From assembly GCA_029210085.1 (NCBI GenBank), contig JARGPP010000013.1, positions 1-64,000 on the forward strand: 64,000 nt of DNA, read 5' to 3'. The notes under the pieces were generated by a model. It made no database searches. It was not told where the DNA came from and worked only from the letters and a program-made list of their open reading frames with translations. This document shows, piece by piece, positions 7,549-17,071 of the stretch; positions within the stretch are counted from its first letter, which is position 1; each line of letters starts with the position of its first letter. Source of the DNA: Legionellaceae bacterium (GTDB lineage Bacteria > Pseudomonadota > Gammaproteobacteria > Legionellales > Legionellaceae). The position numbers and the translations under genes are program-made.

Positions 7549-9431
7549 TAAATAATGGCTAAGTTTCCTTTGGATTCTAGCCAGTTTTTTCGATCGGATG
7601 CACGCTTTTTAGCAAGCAACATATCCATTAAGGCCATAGCTTTTGGCTCATCTTCAAGTGTTAACTGTACAAGTCTTCGTGTGTTTGGGTCCATGGTTGT
7701 TTCACGCAGCTGCATTGGATTCATTTCACCTAACCCTTTAAAGCGTTGTACATTAATTTTGGTCCGACCTTTTTTAGCCAGTTGTTTCATCATGTTTTCT
7801 TTTTCGTCATCATCAAGTGCATACTGAACAATATTACCGGCATCAATGCGGTATAGAGGGGGCATGGCGACAAACACATGACCTGCTTTCACGAGGGGCT
7901 TAAAGTGTCTTAAGAAAAGTGCACAAATTAAAGTGGCAATATGCGCACCATCAGAATCGGCATCGGCCAAAATACAAATTTTACCGTAACGAAGGCCGCT
8001 TAAATCATCAGAGCCCGGGTCAATACCAATAGCAACGGCGATATCATGAATTTCTTGTGAACCGAGTACCAGGGATGAATCTACTTCCCATGAGTTTAAT
8101 ATTTTACCACGCAATGGCAAAATAGCTTGGAAGTCTTTGCTTCGTGCTTGTTTGGCAGAACCGCCCGCTGAGTCACCTTCGACCAAAAATAATTCAGCTT
8201 GTTTTAAGTCCTGTTGCAAGCAATCAGATAGTTTTCCAGGAAGGGCAGGACCTTGCGTTAAACGTTTTCGAGTGACTTGTTTGGCTTGACGTAAGCGCTT
8301 TTGAGCACGTTCAATGGCAAGTGCTGCAATTTGTTCACCCATACTGCGATGTTGATTTAGCCAGAGTGCAAAAGCATCTTTGACTACACCATTCACTAAA
8401 GATGCGATTGTGCGTGAAGTGAGGCGCTCTTTGGTTTGACCTGCAAACTGGGCTTCTTTCATTTTGAGCGATAACACGTATTGGCATGATTCCCATAAAT
8501 CATCAGCTGTGAGTTTGATGCCTCTCGGAATGAGGTTACGCAGTTCACAAAACTCAGATAGAGCATCAAATAGCCCTGAGCGCAGGCCATTAACGTGTGT
8601 ACCGCCTTGAATGGTTGGAATTAAATTAACATAGCTTTCGGTAAGAGGGGTGCTTGGTGCGCTGGCCCAAACAAGTGACCATTCAATGAGGGTTTCTTTA
8701 GATTTAAAGTTACCATTAAATGGTTGTTCAGGGAGGTGCTCGGTGTTATTGAGTGTTTGAGACAAGTAATCGCTTAGCCCATCTTCATAACACCAGGTCG
8801 TGCGCTCTGTTGTGAGGTGATTAACCAATGTAATGGATAAACCAGGGCATAAAACAGCTTTGGCACGTAATAAATGAGTGAGCGGTTTAATGGCTATCCG
8901 TGTGGTATCAAAATACTCAGCATTTGGAGTGAAACGTATGGTTGTACCCGTATCACGTTTTTTAACTGGGCCGATAATGTCGAGTTCGGTTTCTTTATAG
9001 CCATTTGCAAAAGCAATACGGTAATGTTGGCTTTGGCGTTTAATATTTACTTCAAGGTTATCAGATAGGGCATTAACAACAGAGACCCCAACGCCGTGTA
9101 ATCCTCCAGCAAATGTATAATGTTTACTGGAAAATTTACCTCCTGCGTGTAATCGCGTCATAATGACTTCGACGCCGCTTACACCGAGTTCAGCATGTAA
9201 ATCAACAGGCATACCGCGACCATTGTCTTCAACTTCAATAGAACCATCTTCATGAAGGGTTACAATGATATTGCTGGCAAAACCAGCTAATACCTCATCA
9301 ACACTATTATCGATGATTTCTTGTGCCAAATGATTGGGACGTGTTGTGTCTGTGTACATGCCAGGCCGGCGCCTGACAGGGTCCAGTCCACGTAAAACTT
9401 CAATGGCATCGGCGGTGTACTGTTCAGACAT
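7548..9431 (-). CDS. parE: DNA topoisomerase IV subunit B
   Basis: 627 residues, matching ParE (about 630) rather than GyrB (about 800). It is the ATPase subunit that, with ParC, decatenates daughter chromosomes. The GHKL ATPase motifs are visible near the N-terminus: EIIDNSVDE, EDNGRGMPVD and GGLHGVGVSVVNALS. The Toprim domain has EGDSAGGSAKQARS and the acidic ILADADSDGAHI. The C-terminus has QRFKGLGEMNP. The start has GAGGAG upstream. parC is not in the window. It lies 34 bases downstream of the pncC-thpR fusion, with which it may be co-transcribed. Confidence 0.96.
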   Translation of the reverse strand: MSEQYTADAIEVLRGLDPVRRRPGMYTDTTRPNHLAQEIIDNSVDEVLAGFASNIIVTLHEDGSIEVEDNGRGMPVDLHAELGVSGVEVIMTRLHAGGKFSSKHYTFAGGLHGVGVSVVNALSDNLEVNIKRQSQHYRIAFANGYKETELDIIGPVKKRDTGTTIRFTPNAEYFDTTRIAIKPLTHLLRAKAVLCPGLSITLVNHLTTERTTWCYEDGLSDYLSQTLNNTEHLPEQPFNGNFKSKETLIEWSLVWASAPSTPLTESYVNLIPTIQGGTHVNGLRSGLFDALSEFCELRNLIPRGIKLTADDLWESCQYVLSLKMKEAQFAGQTKERLTSRTIASLVNGVVKDAFALWLNQHRSMGEQIAALAIERAQKRLRQAKQVTRKRLTQGPALPGKLSDCLQQDLKQAELFLVEGDSAGGSAKQARSKDFQAILPLRGKILNSWEVDSSLVLGSQEIHDIAVAIGIDPGSDDLSGLRYGKICILADADSDGAHIATLICALFLRHFKPLVKAGHVFVAMPPLYRIDAGNIVQYALDDDEKENMMKQLAKKGRTKINVQRFKGLGEMNPMQLRETTMDPNTRRLVQLTLEDEPKAMALMDMLLAKKRASDRKNWLESKGNLAII

Positions 9432-9465
9432 AATGTGACGGCTCCTCTGAGTTATGCCGCTTAGT

Positions 9466-10491
9466 TTAACATGTTTTTAGGGTGAGTGGGGTACGCGCTA
9501 TAATTTCATAGTGTGAGGTCTTGGACTGTGGTGTTGATTTAACAAGACAGAGTTCATGTATAAACCAATGGACTGGATTGGTTATGCAAGATGCCAGTGT
9601 TTCTGTGTAATCACGTGCGAGTGTGATATGAGGAATAAACTCGCGGCGCTCGGGTTTAAAGCCTTGTTCAAGTAAATATTGATTGAGAAAAGTATGTAAT
9701 TTAATTAAAGATTGCGAGAGGTTAGGGTCAAAGTATGCAAGCCTTAATTCAGACCAATGATAGGCGTGAGTGAATTTGAGTTCAAAGGGTGGAATAGGGC
9801 AGGTGAAGCGTTTGACGGTGTTGCATTCGTCAGGTGTGAGTGCACCCAGGTACGCAAGGGTTAAATGAAGGTTTTCAGCTGGACTGGGTAAGCATGACGT
9901 GTTTTGTGTGATGGTTTGTGCTTGTTGATGAAGTGCCTCTTTTGTTGATGTATCAGGCCATAGAGCGAAAAAATAGCACGCTGTATTCTGTATTGATATG
10001 GTATTATAGGCCTCTGCACGTTGAATTAAACCTTTGAGGGCTTTTAAAACGGCAACTTCACGAACAGCAATTCTGTCTCCTGAAAAAGTATAACAGGTGG
10101 CTATAGTTGGCTGTTTCAACCCTGACCAGGCAATCCAAACGGTACCAACAGGTTTTGCTTGTGTGCCACCATCAGGCCCTGCAATACCACTAATTGCAAC
10201 GCTTAACTGTGCATCACTATGACGAATAGCACCTTCTGCCATAGCACGGACAGTTGCTTCACTAACGGCACCATCAAAATGGAGTGTGTGTTCTGAGACC
10301 CCTAAAATTTCTTTTTTAGCATGATTAGAATAAGTCACAAATCCGCGATCAAACCAATGTGAACTACCGGATATACTGGTCAGTGTCGCAGCTAAACTGC
10401 CCCCGGTACAGGATTCTGCAACGGTGAGTTGCAAATGATTTTTTTGGAGTTGCTCGCCTAATTTTTTGGCGAGTTTTAAAGCTGTATTCAT
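9466..10491 (-). CDS. Fusion of nicotinamide-nucleotide amidase (PncC/CinA-C) and 2'-5' RNA ligase-like ThpR
   Basis: 341 residues carrying two enzymes. Residues 1-160 are a PncC/CinA C-terminal domain, with AESCTGG at 25-31 and SGIAGPDGG at 101-109. PncC deamidates nicotinamide mononucleotide in NAD recycling. Residues 171-341 are a LigT/ThpR-type 2H phosphoesterase, starting ACYFFALWPD, with the paired catalytic motifs HLTL (209-212) and HITL (288-291). The normally separate proteins are joined by only about ten residues, and there is no stop or shift between them. Both active-site sets look intact. It overlaps the upstream hydrolase gene by four bases (ATGA), so the two are translationally coupled. 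Confidence 0.88.
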   Translation of the reverse strand: MNTALKLAKKLGEQLQKNHLQLTVAESCTGGSLAATLTSISGSSHWFDRGFVTYSNHAKKEILGVSEHTLHFDGAVSEATVRAMAEGAIRHSDAQLSVAISGIAGPDGGTQAKPVGTVWIAWSGLKQPTIATCYTFSGDRIAVREVAVLKALKGLIQRAEAYNTISIQNTACYFFALWPDTSTKEALHQQAQTITQNTSCLPSPAENLHLTLAYLGALTPDECNTVKRFTCPIPPFELKFTHAYHWSELRLAYFDPNLSQSLIKLHTFLNQYLLEQGFKPERREFIPHITLARDYTETLASCITNPVHWFIHELCLVKSTPQSKTSHYEIIARTPLTLKTC

Positions 10492-11213
10492 ATGGACTCA
10501 GACAATAAATCGGTTAGAAAATTTTGCATGGCTTGAAACGCACGACCCGAAGTCAGAGGGTTATATTGTGTGCCAAGCACGGGATCGTTGGCTTCAGGGT
10601 TAGTGAAGGCATGTGTGGTTTGCCCATACATGTGTAATTGCCAATCAGTCTTTGCTTCTGTCATTTCGAGACAAAAGGTATGTACTTGCTCTGGAGGTAC
10701 CATTGGGTCGTCATAGCCATGTAAGACCAGCATTTTTGAATGAATAGGAGTTTTAGGCATGTTGTCGGCTCGATTGAGTAAACCATGAAAGCTGACAATA
10801 CCTGATATATGTGAGCCACTTCTGGCAAGGTCTAAGGCGCATAGTCCTCCAAAACAAAAGCCAATAGCTGCGGTACGTGTTGTATCCACCTCGGGTATGG
10901 CCACTAATGTGTCCAAAGATATTTTGATGCGTTCAAGCAGAAAGTTGCGATCTTCAATGAGTGGGGTCATCAGTGCTTTTTTTTCATGGGTGGTTTTACC
11001 GATGCGCCCATCACCGTATAAGTCCGCTGCAAATCCAACATAACCAAGATTTGCGAGTATTTCAGCTTGTTCTTTTGCGAAAGCGTTACATCCACTCCAG
11101 TCATGAAAGACTATGACGCCTGGGCGCTTTTTTGGGGTTGTGTTATCGTAGGCAAGATGGCCGTTTAGTGTTTGCTCGTTATGATAATAAAGATGAGTTT
11201 TAGCCTGCATCAT
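10488..11213 (-). CDS. Dienelactone hydrolase family protein
   Basis: About 241 residues, the usual size. An alpha/beta hydrolase with the Cys-Asp-His triad of dienelactone hydrolases: the nucleophile in GFCFGG, the acid in HGYDDPMVP and the histidine in TTHAFTNPEA. The cellular substrate is not known; these enzymes often act on ester or lactone intermediates. A TTG at 11222 could extend it by three codons, but the ATG at 11213 is preferred because GAG sits at a workable distance. It is the first gene of a minus-strand group with the pncC-thpR fusion and perhaps parE. Confidence 0.88.
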   Translation of the reverse strand: MMQAKTHLYYHNEQTLNGHLAYDNTTPKKRPGVIVFHDWSGCNAFAKEQAEILANLGYVGFAADLYGDGRIGKTTHEKKALMTPLIEDRNFLLERIKISLDTLVAIPEVDTTRTAAIGFCFGGLCALDLARSGSHISGIVSFHGLLNRADNMPKTPIHSKMLVLHGYDDPMVPPEQVHTFCLEMTEAKTDWQLHMYGQTTHAFTNPEANDPVLGTQYNPLTSGRAFQAMQNFLTDLLSESI

Positions 11214-11356
11214 GCATCTCAATAGGGTTGCCTTAGTGTAGAAGAAGCATAAAATAGTTTAGGTTGAACTGCAATCTGAGCTTGCGAACTGATGCTGAGA
11301 GCGCTTTAATACAAAACGTATTTAAAGAATGCGTATAATGACAAAAGGAGTTTGAT

Positions 11357-11704
11357 ATGCCGGATGATAGATTTACTCAAATAACACAAAACTTAAATAC
11401 AGAATTAGCCAAATTACATCGTGAAATACCCGATGTTATGAAAGCATTTGGAAGCTTGAGTCAGGCTTCTACAAAAGATGGTGCACTCGATAAAAAAGCA
11501 AAAGAATTGATTGCAATGGCGCTTGCTGTAGCAAATCATTGCCAAGGGTGTATTGGATTTCATGCGCAGACATTGGTCAAGCTTAATACGACGCGAGAAG
11601 AGTTTTTAGAAACATTGAGCATGGCTATTTATATGGGAGGTGGGCCGTCATTGATGTACGCTGCTGAAGCACTTGAGGCATTTGAAGAATTTAGCCAGGC
11701 GTAG
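11357..11704 (+). CDS. Carboxymuconolactone decarboxylase / AhpD-like protein
   Basis: 115 residues. The AhpD-like signature is clear: a helix with CQGCIGFHAQ (a CxxC pair and a downstream His) followed by a small-residue helix, MAIYMGGGPSLMYAAEALEA. Proteins of this family act as peroxidase partners or as decarboxylases; the CxxC favours a redox (alkylhydroperoxidase-type) role here. AAGGAG precedes the ATG. Single gene, divergent from the dienelactone hydrolase group. Confidence 0.88.
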   Translation: MPDDRFTQITQNLNTELAKLHREIPDVMKAFGSLSQASTKDGALDKKAKELIAMALAVANHCQGCIGFHAQTLVKLNTTREEFLETLSMAIYMGGGPSLMYAAEALEAFEEFSQA

Positions 11705-11725
11705 CACCCTAAAAAGTGGTGCTAC
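11701..11725. terminator. Hairpin between convergent genes
   Basis: GTAGCACC at 11701-11708 pairs perfectly with GGTGCTAC at 11718-11725. The stop codon of the AhpD-like gene lies inside the left arm. There is no strong T-run, so it may act as a bidirectional or Rho-assisted terminator. Confidence 0.45.
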
Positions 11726-11754
11726 GAAACCTAGGTGTTGATTAAAGCAGACTG

Positions 11755-12372
11755 CTATAGCATCAGTTGACTAACTTGTGGGTGCTGATCTGCAGGTAAA
11801 GACTGTAGCATTAGATTCAGTTGGCTTGGGTCGTCTAGCATCTCGCCTAGTTCTAAGATGTCTTCTTTGGTCAGTTCGACACCTTTGATTGGACTTGGTG
11901 TTTTTAATTTTCTTAACAAGAAGTCGTGCATATATGGACAGCCTGATAAAGAGGGGTTTGTTTGGGGTGTTAATAGGTAGATGCCCTCTTGGGGTGAGGT
12001 AGACATATAATAGAAGTTAAATCCTCTGTCTGCACGAAACATGCTAGCAGGTATAGCAATGATAGAGCCTCGGTATAGGTTGCCCTCCCAGACAGGGGGT
12101 AATTTTGTGCGAATATAAAGCATTGGCTTACCCCTGAGAGGTGTTGGGCTATTTGCTGTTGCATGATGTAATTTTTCATCAGGGTTACAAAACAAGGAGA
12201 GAACGCTTGGCTTGGGAGGCGGAAGTTGAAATCTTTTTTGGGAGAGTTGAAAGCCGGGTGCACTTTCAAGAGAGGTATCATCTTCATCTGATGAAGTGGA
12301 ATCAGTAGATTCCTGAGGAGACATGTTTAGGCCATAGCGGTAGTCTTGCTCTTCATGTTTACTTTGTGTCAT
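11755..12372 (-). CDS. Hypothetical protein
   Basis: 205 residues, unrecognised. The first 60 residues are polar and low in complexity (Ser, Asp, Glu, Gln; then a proline patch, LPPPKPS). The middle (about 80-150) looks folded and contains KPMLYIRTKLPPVWEG and GSIIAIPASMFRADRG. The C-terminus is helical. No signal peptide or membrane segment. A soluble effector is possible. The ATG has no strong ribosome binding site; AGGGCG lies about 12 bases upstream. Confidence 0.5.
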   Translation of the reverse strand: MTQSKHEEQDYRYGLNMSPQESTDSTSSDEDDTSLESAPGFQLSQKRFQLPPPKPSVLSLFCNPDEKLHHATANSPTPLRGKPMLYIRTKLPPVWEGNLYRGSIIAIPASMFRADRGFNFYYMSTSPQEGIYLLTPQTNPSLSGCPYMHDFLLRKLKTPSPIKGVELTKEDILELGEMLDDPSQLNLMLQSLPADQHPQVSQLML

Positions 12373-12435
12373 TTTTCAGCGCCCTAATAAATCAAAAAGA
12401 GGGCGCACTGTGCTTTAAATTGGCATGAATGTCAA

Positions 12436-12936
12436 TTATTCGGGTGTTTCGGGTGGAGGGGGAGGTAAGATCACACCATCAACATGTGAAATTGGTGTGA
12501 CAGGATCTGGATTTATAACACGGCTTGGCTTAATGTTTGAGCCTGCACAAGGATATTTTTGAGTCACGCTAATGAGGGCGACCTGAGAAACGGACATGTT
12601 ATTTTTGTCACTCTCTTGGCTGGATATTTCACGATACGTTTGTTGAATCATTTCATTGAGCATAAGAGCATTCAATGAGACACCTGCAGGAAGACAAAAA
12701 AGAGGTGTACCATGTTCACCTGCACTTTGATTCGTGAGCATTAAGGTCTCAGCAATAGACTCACTGGTTAAACTTAAAATAGTACGGGCTGAACGTGCCC
12801 AAGTGTGTGCTTGTTTATCTGCTTTCATTTCCATTTTAGGAATATTATTCGCAATGTTCATGTAGCGGCCAATTGTATCAGCATAATTAACACATGAGGT
12901 GATCAGTAAAGCAAATGAAATAGCATATCGAATCAT
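12436..12936 (-). CDS. Secreted Rap1a/Tai-like protein
   Basis: 166 residues from the ATG at 12936, chosen over 12960 because AGGAG lies seven bases before it and a signal peptide begins there (MIRYAISFALLITSCVNYA). The mature part has the Rap1a/Tai pattern: a first cysteine in LFCLPAGVSLNALML, a long helix, then a second cysteine in ISVTQKYPC. In Serratia and relatives this fold neutralises type VI amidase toxins, but stand-alone members are widespread. A proline-rich tail ends PPPPPETPE. No amidase effector or type VI gene is nearby, so an immunity role is unsupported here. Confidence 0.6.
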   Translation of the reverse strand: MIRYAISFALLITSCVNYADTIGRYMNIANNIPKMEMKADKQAHTWARSARTILSLTSESIAETLMLTNQSAGEHGTPLFCLPAGVSLNALMLNEMIQQTYREISSQESDKNNMSVSQVALISVTQKYPCAGSNIKPSRVINPDPVTPISHVDGVILPPPPPETPE

Positions 12937-12949
12937 AAAAAAACTCCTG

Positions 12950-13153
12950 TTAGACGCCATGTGGATTTATCCAGTGTGCAGCAAAGGCTATGATTAAAAA
13001 AATAAAGAGGGCTAAAGATAAAGCGATACGCCAAGTAAGCGCTTTCACTGTACGTTTAGTCTTACCGTCATCACGAACAAGAAATAAAAGCCCACTAAAA
13101 AGTGAGACAAGAATAACAAGCATAATAACCAGGATAAAAATTTTGGTAAACAT
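12950..13153 (-). CDS. DUF2909 twin-transmembrane protein
   Basis: 67 residues with two membrane helices (about 4-26 and 42-62) joined by a short basic loop, VRDDGKTKRTVKALTWR. This matches the DUF2909 family, small inner-membrane proteins that typically lie divergently between cytochrome c oxidase genes and surf1, exactly as here. The precise role is unknown; an involvement in oxidase assembly is inferred from context. Confidence 0.82.
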   Translation of the reverse strand: MFTKIFILVIMLVILVSLFSGLLFLVRDDGKTKRTVKALTWRIALSLALFIFLIIAFAAHWINPHGV

Positions 13154-13199
13154 TTGATATACTCCCGGAACTTTTATTTTAAGTTAAGGTTAGTGTGTA

Positions 13200-13928
13200 A
13201 TGATTGCGAACTTTAGTATATCCCGTTTTCGTTATCGATTCACGTGGCCTCATTGGGCAATGTGTTTATTAGCTTTTATGGGTTTGATGTTATTTATAAC
13301 ATTGGGCATATGGCAGTTACATCGAGCGGATGAAAAAAAACAGATTCTGGCGCATGAAGCAGCACAAGTTTCACGTGCGCCTGAGTTATGGTTGGGTGAT
13401 ACAAGCGATGTTTCACCCTTTAAGCGTGTCAAGTTTGCAGGAAAATTTTTGCCCCATGTTTTATTGCTAGATAATCAGTATCATGCACATCAAATTGGAT
13501 ATCATGTGATATCGCCTGTTTTAATGCCAACAGGCCGCGTGGTTTTAGTGGATAGGGGTTGGGTGGCTGCTGGAAGCACGCGACAAAACTTACCTGAAAT
13601 CAGTATTCCTCATGAAATTCTTGATTTATCGGGCATCATCTATATGCCATCTAATAAAACTTGGGTGCTCGGTTCTGGCTTTGAAAATAAGCAAGGTAAC
13701 CAGCTGGTGATTGAATCGCTTGATTTTAAATTGATTAGTCAGTTTTTGCATAAATCAGTCTATCCGTTTATTATCCGGCTTGATAAAGCAAGTCCTGCGG
13801 GATATGTACGTGATTGGGTTACTGTTGTTATGCCACCAACTCGACACTTAGGGTATGCGTTTCAATGGTTTGCGCTGGCACTGACAGTGTTGATTGTATT
13901 TATTGCATTAAATAGTAGGAAAAAATGA
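13200..13928 (+). CDS. SURF1-family cytochrome oxidase assembly protein
   Basis: 242 residues. It has the SURF1 layout of an N-terminal membrane helix (about 20-42), a periplasmic domain and a C-terminal membrane helix (about 219-238). Family marks include LGIWQLHRADEKK, LLDNQYHAHQIGYHVISP, VLVDRGWVAAG and the C-terminal HLGYAFQWFALA. SURF1 helps insert heme a into cytochrome c oxidase subunit I. It is the first gene of a tightly packed plus-strand operon with ctaA, ctaB and sco. Confidence 0.93.
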   Translation: MIANFSISRFRYRFTWPHWAMCLLAFMGLMLFITLGIWQLHRADEKKQILAHEAAQVSRAPELWLGDTSDVSPFKRVKFAGKFLPHVLLLDNQYHAHQIGYHVISPVLMPTGRVVLVDRGWVAAGSTRQNLPEISIPHEILDLSGIIYMPSNKTWVLGSGFENKQGNQLVIESLDFKLISQFLHKSVYPFIIRLDKASPAGYVRDWVTVVMPPTRHLGYAFQWFALALTVLIVFIALNSRKK

Positions 13929-14476
13929 AATTATTCTTTATACGAAATAAAAAAGTTTTGATGGCTCTTTTTTTTGTTTTTTTAGCGCCAGGTATTTTGG
14001 CCATTATCTTTTATATGAATCCTAGTTGGCTTGGCGGCTTGCCTACGAATAAAGGATTATTGGTTAGGCCATCGGAGCAGCTCTCTTGCCTAGATACCTC
14101 TTCAGAAGATAAATGGCACTTGACAGTTTGGTGCCCCAAAGGTTGTGATAAGGCTTGTTTGCATACTTTAGATGATATGGCCCGTGTTCGTCTTGCCTTG
14201 GGAAGACGTTTATATCAAGTTGATTTATGGTTACTACAAGGTACAGAGGGTGTTCGTTGCCCACAGGATATTAAACAAGCCCTTAAAGTTGAAGCCGTAA
14301 AATCACAAGTCTTATCTCAGCAGGAACAAGAAGCTGTTTCACATTTACAAAACCAGGCAAAGGTTTTTTTAGTTGATCCGAATAAATATCTGGTGCTTGA
14401 ATATGCGGCAACAGACCAAGCAGCAGATGTATTTCAGGATTTAAAACGGTTATTAAATACAAAAGAGCAGGCTTAA
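13925..14476 (+). CDS. Membrane-anchored protein of the cytochrome oxidase assembly cluster
   Basis: 183 residues. An N-terminal membrane anchor (about 9-30) precedes a periplasmic thioredoxin-like domain. The block WHLTVWCPKGCDKACLHTL followed by LGRRLYQVDLWLL is typical of the small protein encoded between surf1 and ctaA in many gammaproteobacteria. The cysteines could bind copper or be redox-active. It overlaps surf1 by four bases (ATGA) and ends two bases before ctaA, so it belongs to the same operon. No experimental role is known to me. Confidence 0.72.
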   Translation: MKLFFIRNKKVLMALFFVFLAPGILAIIFYMNPSWLGGLPTNKGLLVRPSEQLSCLDTSSEDKWHLTVWCPKGCDKACLHTLDDMARVRLALGRRLYQVDLWLLQGTEGVRCPQDIKQALKVEAVKSQVLSQQEQEAVSHLQNQAKVFLVDPNKYLVLEYAATDQAADVFQDLKRLLNTKEQA

Positions 14477-14478
14477 AT

Positions 14479-15474
14479 ATGCAGTTAAAAAATATTCGAA
14501 CAATGGCCAGTGTTGCATTGGCTTTAGCACTTTTTGTGGTGATGTTGGGTGCATATACTCGTTTGACTGATGCAGGGCTTGGGTGCCCAGATTGGCCTGG
14601 GTGTTATGGTAAAATGGTTTTGCCCGCTGTAACAGATACAGCGCGAGTTGATGCACAAGCGCAGTACCCTGATATTCCTATCGAATCTGAAAAAGCATGG
14701 ACTGAAATGGCACATCGTTATGCCGCAGGTACGCTCGGTATACTGATTATTGTATTGGCCTCAGTGGCTTGTTTTGGACCACAATCTGCCCGAGTTCCGC
14801 CTGTTTTTTCGGTTGCATTGGTTGGATTTTTATTGTTTCAAGCCGCACTAGGAATGTGGACTGTAACATTGCAATTATTGCCTGTTGTTGTGATGGGGCA
14901 TTTATTGGGAGGTATGATACTCGCATCATTGCTGACTTGGTATCGTTGGCATGTGAGTGCTGTTTTACCGGCCGTGCTCTCCAAATGGCGTTTCTGGATT
15001 GGGCTTGGACTCATCGTGATTGCAATACAAATTATTTTAGGGGGATGGGTGAGTTCAAATTATGCAGGACTTGCGTGCCTTGGATTTCCAACATGTAATC
15101 AACATTGGTTACCTCAGTTTGATTGGGTCCGTGCCTTTGATGTGTTTTCACCTGTTGGTGCTAATTATCAAGGGGGTGCACTTGATTTGGCTGCACGAGT
15201 CACGATTCAGTGGGTGCATCGGGTGTGGGCTGTTGTAACTGCTGTATATGTTTTAGGCTTAGCCATTTGTTTATTACGTTCTGTTAAAGTAACAGCCATT
15301 CGATATTGCGCTGTTTTGGCATTGGGTTTTGTTTTACTGCAGTGCTTATTAGGTATTTTGAATGTTGTCCATATGTTGCCTCTTGCGATAGCAGTTGCAC
15401 ATAATGGTGTTGCATTATTGCTCTTAATGAGCATGGTGAGCTTATATTATTTGGTTTCTGGGAGGCACATGTGA
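14479..15474 (+). CDS. ctaA: Heme A synthase
   Basis: 331 residues, COX15/CtaA family: eight membrane helices that convert heme O to heme A. Recognisable blocks are [21 protein letters not shown] near the N-terminus, [44 protein letters not shown] and WVHRVWAV with conserved heme-ligand histidines. It is encoded directly before ctaB, whose product supplies its substrate. The stop overlaps the next start by four bases. Confidence 0.95.
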   Translation: MQLKNIRTMASVALALALFVVMLGAYTRLTDAGLGCPDWPGCYGKMVLPAVTDTARVDAQAQYPDIPIESEKAWTEMAHRYAAGTLGILIIVLASVACFGPQSARVPPVFSVALVGFLLFQAALGMWTVTLQLLPVVVMGHLLGGMILASLLTWYRWHVSAVLPAVLSKWRFWIGLGLIVIAIQIILGGWVSSNYAGLACLGFPTCNQHWLPQFDWVRAFDVFSPVGANYQGGALDLAARVTIQWVHRVWAVVTAVYVLGLAICLLRSVKVTAIRYCAVLALGFVLLQCLLGILNVVHMLPLAIAVAHNGVALLLLMSMVSLYYLVSGRHM

Positions 15475-16382
15475 GTGCAAATTTAATCGAAGTCATGAAT
15501 CGTCCTGTAACCTGGCGTGACTACTTAGAGTTGTGTAAGCCACGTGTTGTGATGTTAATGCTTTTAACTGTATTAGTGGGAATGTATTTGGCATCAACGG
15601 GCTGGGTGCCACTGGATCTCGTTTTTTTCAGTTTACTCGGTGTTGGGTGTTGTGCAGGGAGTGCTGCTGCAATTAATCATGTAGTTGACAGGCGTATTGA
15701 TGCCTTGATGGCACGCACTCAAAAACGGCCGGTTGCACACGGACGCATGTCTGAGAAACAGGCGATTTATTTTGCTGTAATATTAGGGATGTTTGGTTTG
15801 GTTGTTTTAAGTTGCTGGGTTAATACACTTACCGCGGTACTTACGTTTGTCACTTTAATGGGGTATGCCGGAGTTTATACGGGCTATTTAAAGCGAGCAA
15901 CCCCTCAGAATATTGTGATTGGAGGGCTTGCAGGGGCAGCTCCGCCATTATTGGGCTGGACCGCTGTTACAGGATATTTTGATGCCCGTGCATTGCTTTT
16001 AGTCTTGATTATTTTTGCTTGGACACCGCCTCACTTTTGGGCTTTGGCCATTTATCGTTTAGAAGAATATAAAAAAGCAGCGATTCCTATGTTGCCTGTT
16101 ACACACGGTGTGCAATTTACAAAGTTACATGTGGTGCTTTATACCGTATTGCTACTCATTGCTAGTATGTTGCCCGTTGTTGTTGGAATGAATGGCATGA
16201 TTTATGGTGTCACAGCGATGTTGTTGGGTGCGCGTTTTTTAGGATGGGCTGTTAAATTATATCGTACAGAAAAAGCGGTTGTTGCTATGCAAACTTTTCG
16301 TTTTTCAATTGTGTACTTAATGTTACTGTTTGTAGGATTATTGTTTGACCATTATTGGCAAATATTTTATCATGGGGTATGA
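15471..16382 (+). CDS. ctaB: Protoheme IX farnesyltransferase (heme O synthase)
   Basis: 303 residues, UbiA prenyltransferase family. It farnesylates protoheme to heme O. The first Asp-rich motif is [19 protein letters not shown], and the second region has [13 protein letters not shown] with [11 protein letters not shown]. The start is GTG at 15471 with GGGAGG upstream, overlapping the ctaA stop. It overlaps the sco start by four bases at its end. Confidence 0.95.
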   Translation: MSANLIEVMNRPVTWRDYLELCKPRVVMLMLLTVLVGMYLASTGWVPLDLVFFSLLGVGCCAGSAAAINHVVDRRIDALMARTQKRPVAHGRMSEKQAIYFAVILGMFGLVVLSCWVNTLTAVLTFVTLMGYAGVYTGYLKRATPQNIVIGGLAGAAPPLLGWTAVTGYFDARALLLVLIIFAWTPPHFWALAIYRLEEYKKAAIPMLPVTHGVQFTKLHVVLYTVLLLIASMLPVVVGMNGMIYGVTAMLLGARFLGWAVKLYRTEKAVVAMQTFRFSIVYLMLLFVGLLFDHYWQIFYHGV

Positions 16383-17038
16383 AAATGTTAACTAGAAAAT
16401 CAATTTGGCTCATTTCTTTTTGTGTGGCGCTCTTGCTCACCGGTACTTTGGTCGGTAAATTTTACTCAGAGCGTTCGAAAGTGATGAGGAAGCAAGCTGC
16501 ACAAGCGGCGTTTCATGGCACACTTTTAAGTGTTCCGCGTTCGGTACAAGATTTTGCATTAACAGGTACAGATGGCACACCCTTTACTCAAAATAATTTA
16601 AAAAAACATTGGACCATGATGTTTTTTGGTTTTACACGTTGCGGATTTGTCTGCCCAACCACTATGGCAGAACTTGGTAAAATGTATCGTATACTTGAAA
16701 GTGATCAAATTGCACCATTGCCACAGGTTATGATGGTTTCTATTGATCCTACGCGTGATGATTTGCCGAAGTTACGCCAGTACGTAACGGCTTTTCACCC
16801 AAAATTTCAGGGTGCACGAGGTAGTGAAGAAATGACGCGTGCTATGACACATGCGCTAGGTGTTGCATATGCTAAGATAGAAAAAGACCCTAATGCGCCA
16901 GCAACTGAAGATGATATCGAGCACACCGGTGCTATTATGTTATTTAACCCAGATGGCAACTTAGCGGCATTTTTTACCACGCCACATCAAGCTAAAAATT
17001 TAGCAGATGATTATGAGTTGTTACTTCAAAATAGCTAA
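16379..17038 (+). CDS. SCO1/SenC-family copper chaperone
   Basis: 219 residues. An N-terminal membrane anchor (about 8-25) is followed by a thioredoxin-fold domain with the copper site: Cys pair in RCGFVCPTT and the distal His in [14 protein letters not shown] proteins deliver copper to the CuA centre of cytochrome c oxidase. The start at 16379 gives the four-base overlap seen along this operon; the ATG at 16385 is equally possible and has better spacing from GGGG. Confidence 0.92.
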   Translation: MKMLTRKSIWLISFCVALLLTGTLVGKFYSERSKVMRKQAAQAAFHGTLLSVPRSVQDFALTGTDGTPFTQNNLKKHWTMMFFGFTRCGFVCPTTMAELGKMYRILESDQIAPLPQVMMVSIDPTRDDLPKLRQYVTAFHPKFQGARGSEEMTRAMTHALGVAYAKIEKDPNAPATEDDIEHTGAIMLFNPDGNLAAFFTTPHQAKNLADDYELLLQNS

Positions 17039-17071
17039 TATTTAATGTTTTTTATGGCCGTCTTATCCCTT

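Noticed and set aside
7548-9431. Calling the topoisomerase subunit GyrB
   Set aside because: The 627-residue length and the N-terminal block match ParE; GyrB would be about 170 residues longer.
14769-15098. 109-codon plus-strand frame
   Set aside because: Lies inside ctaA in another frame; ctaA is conserved throughout.
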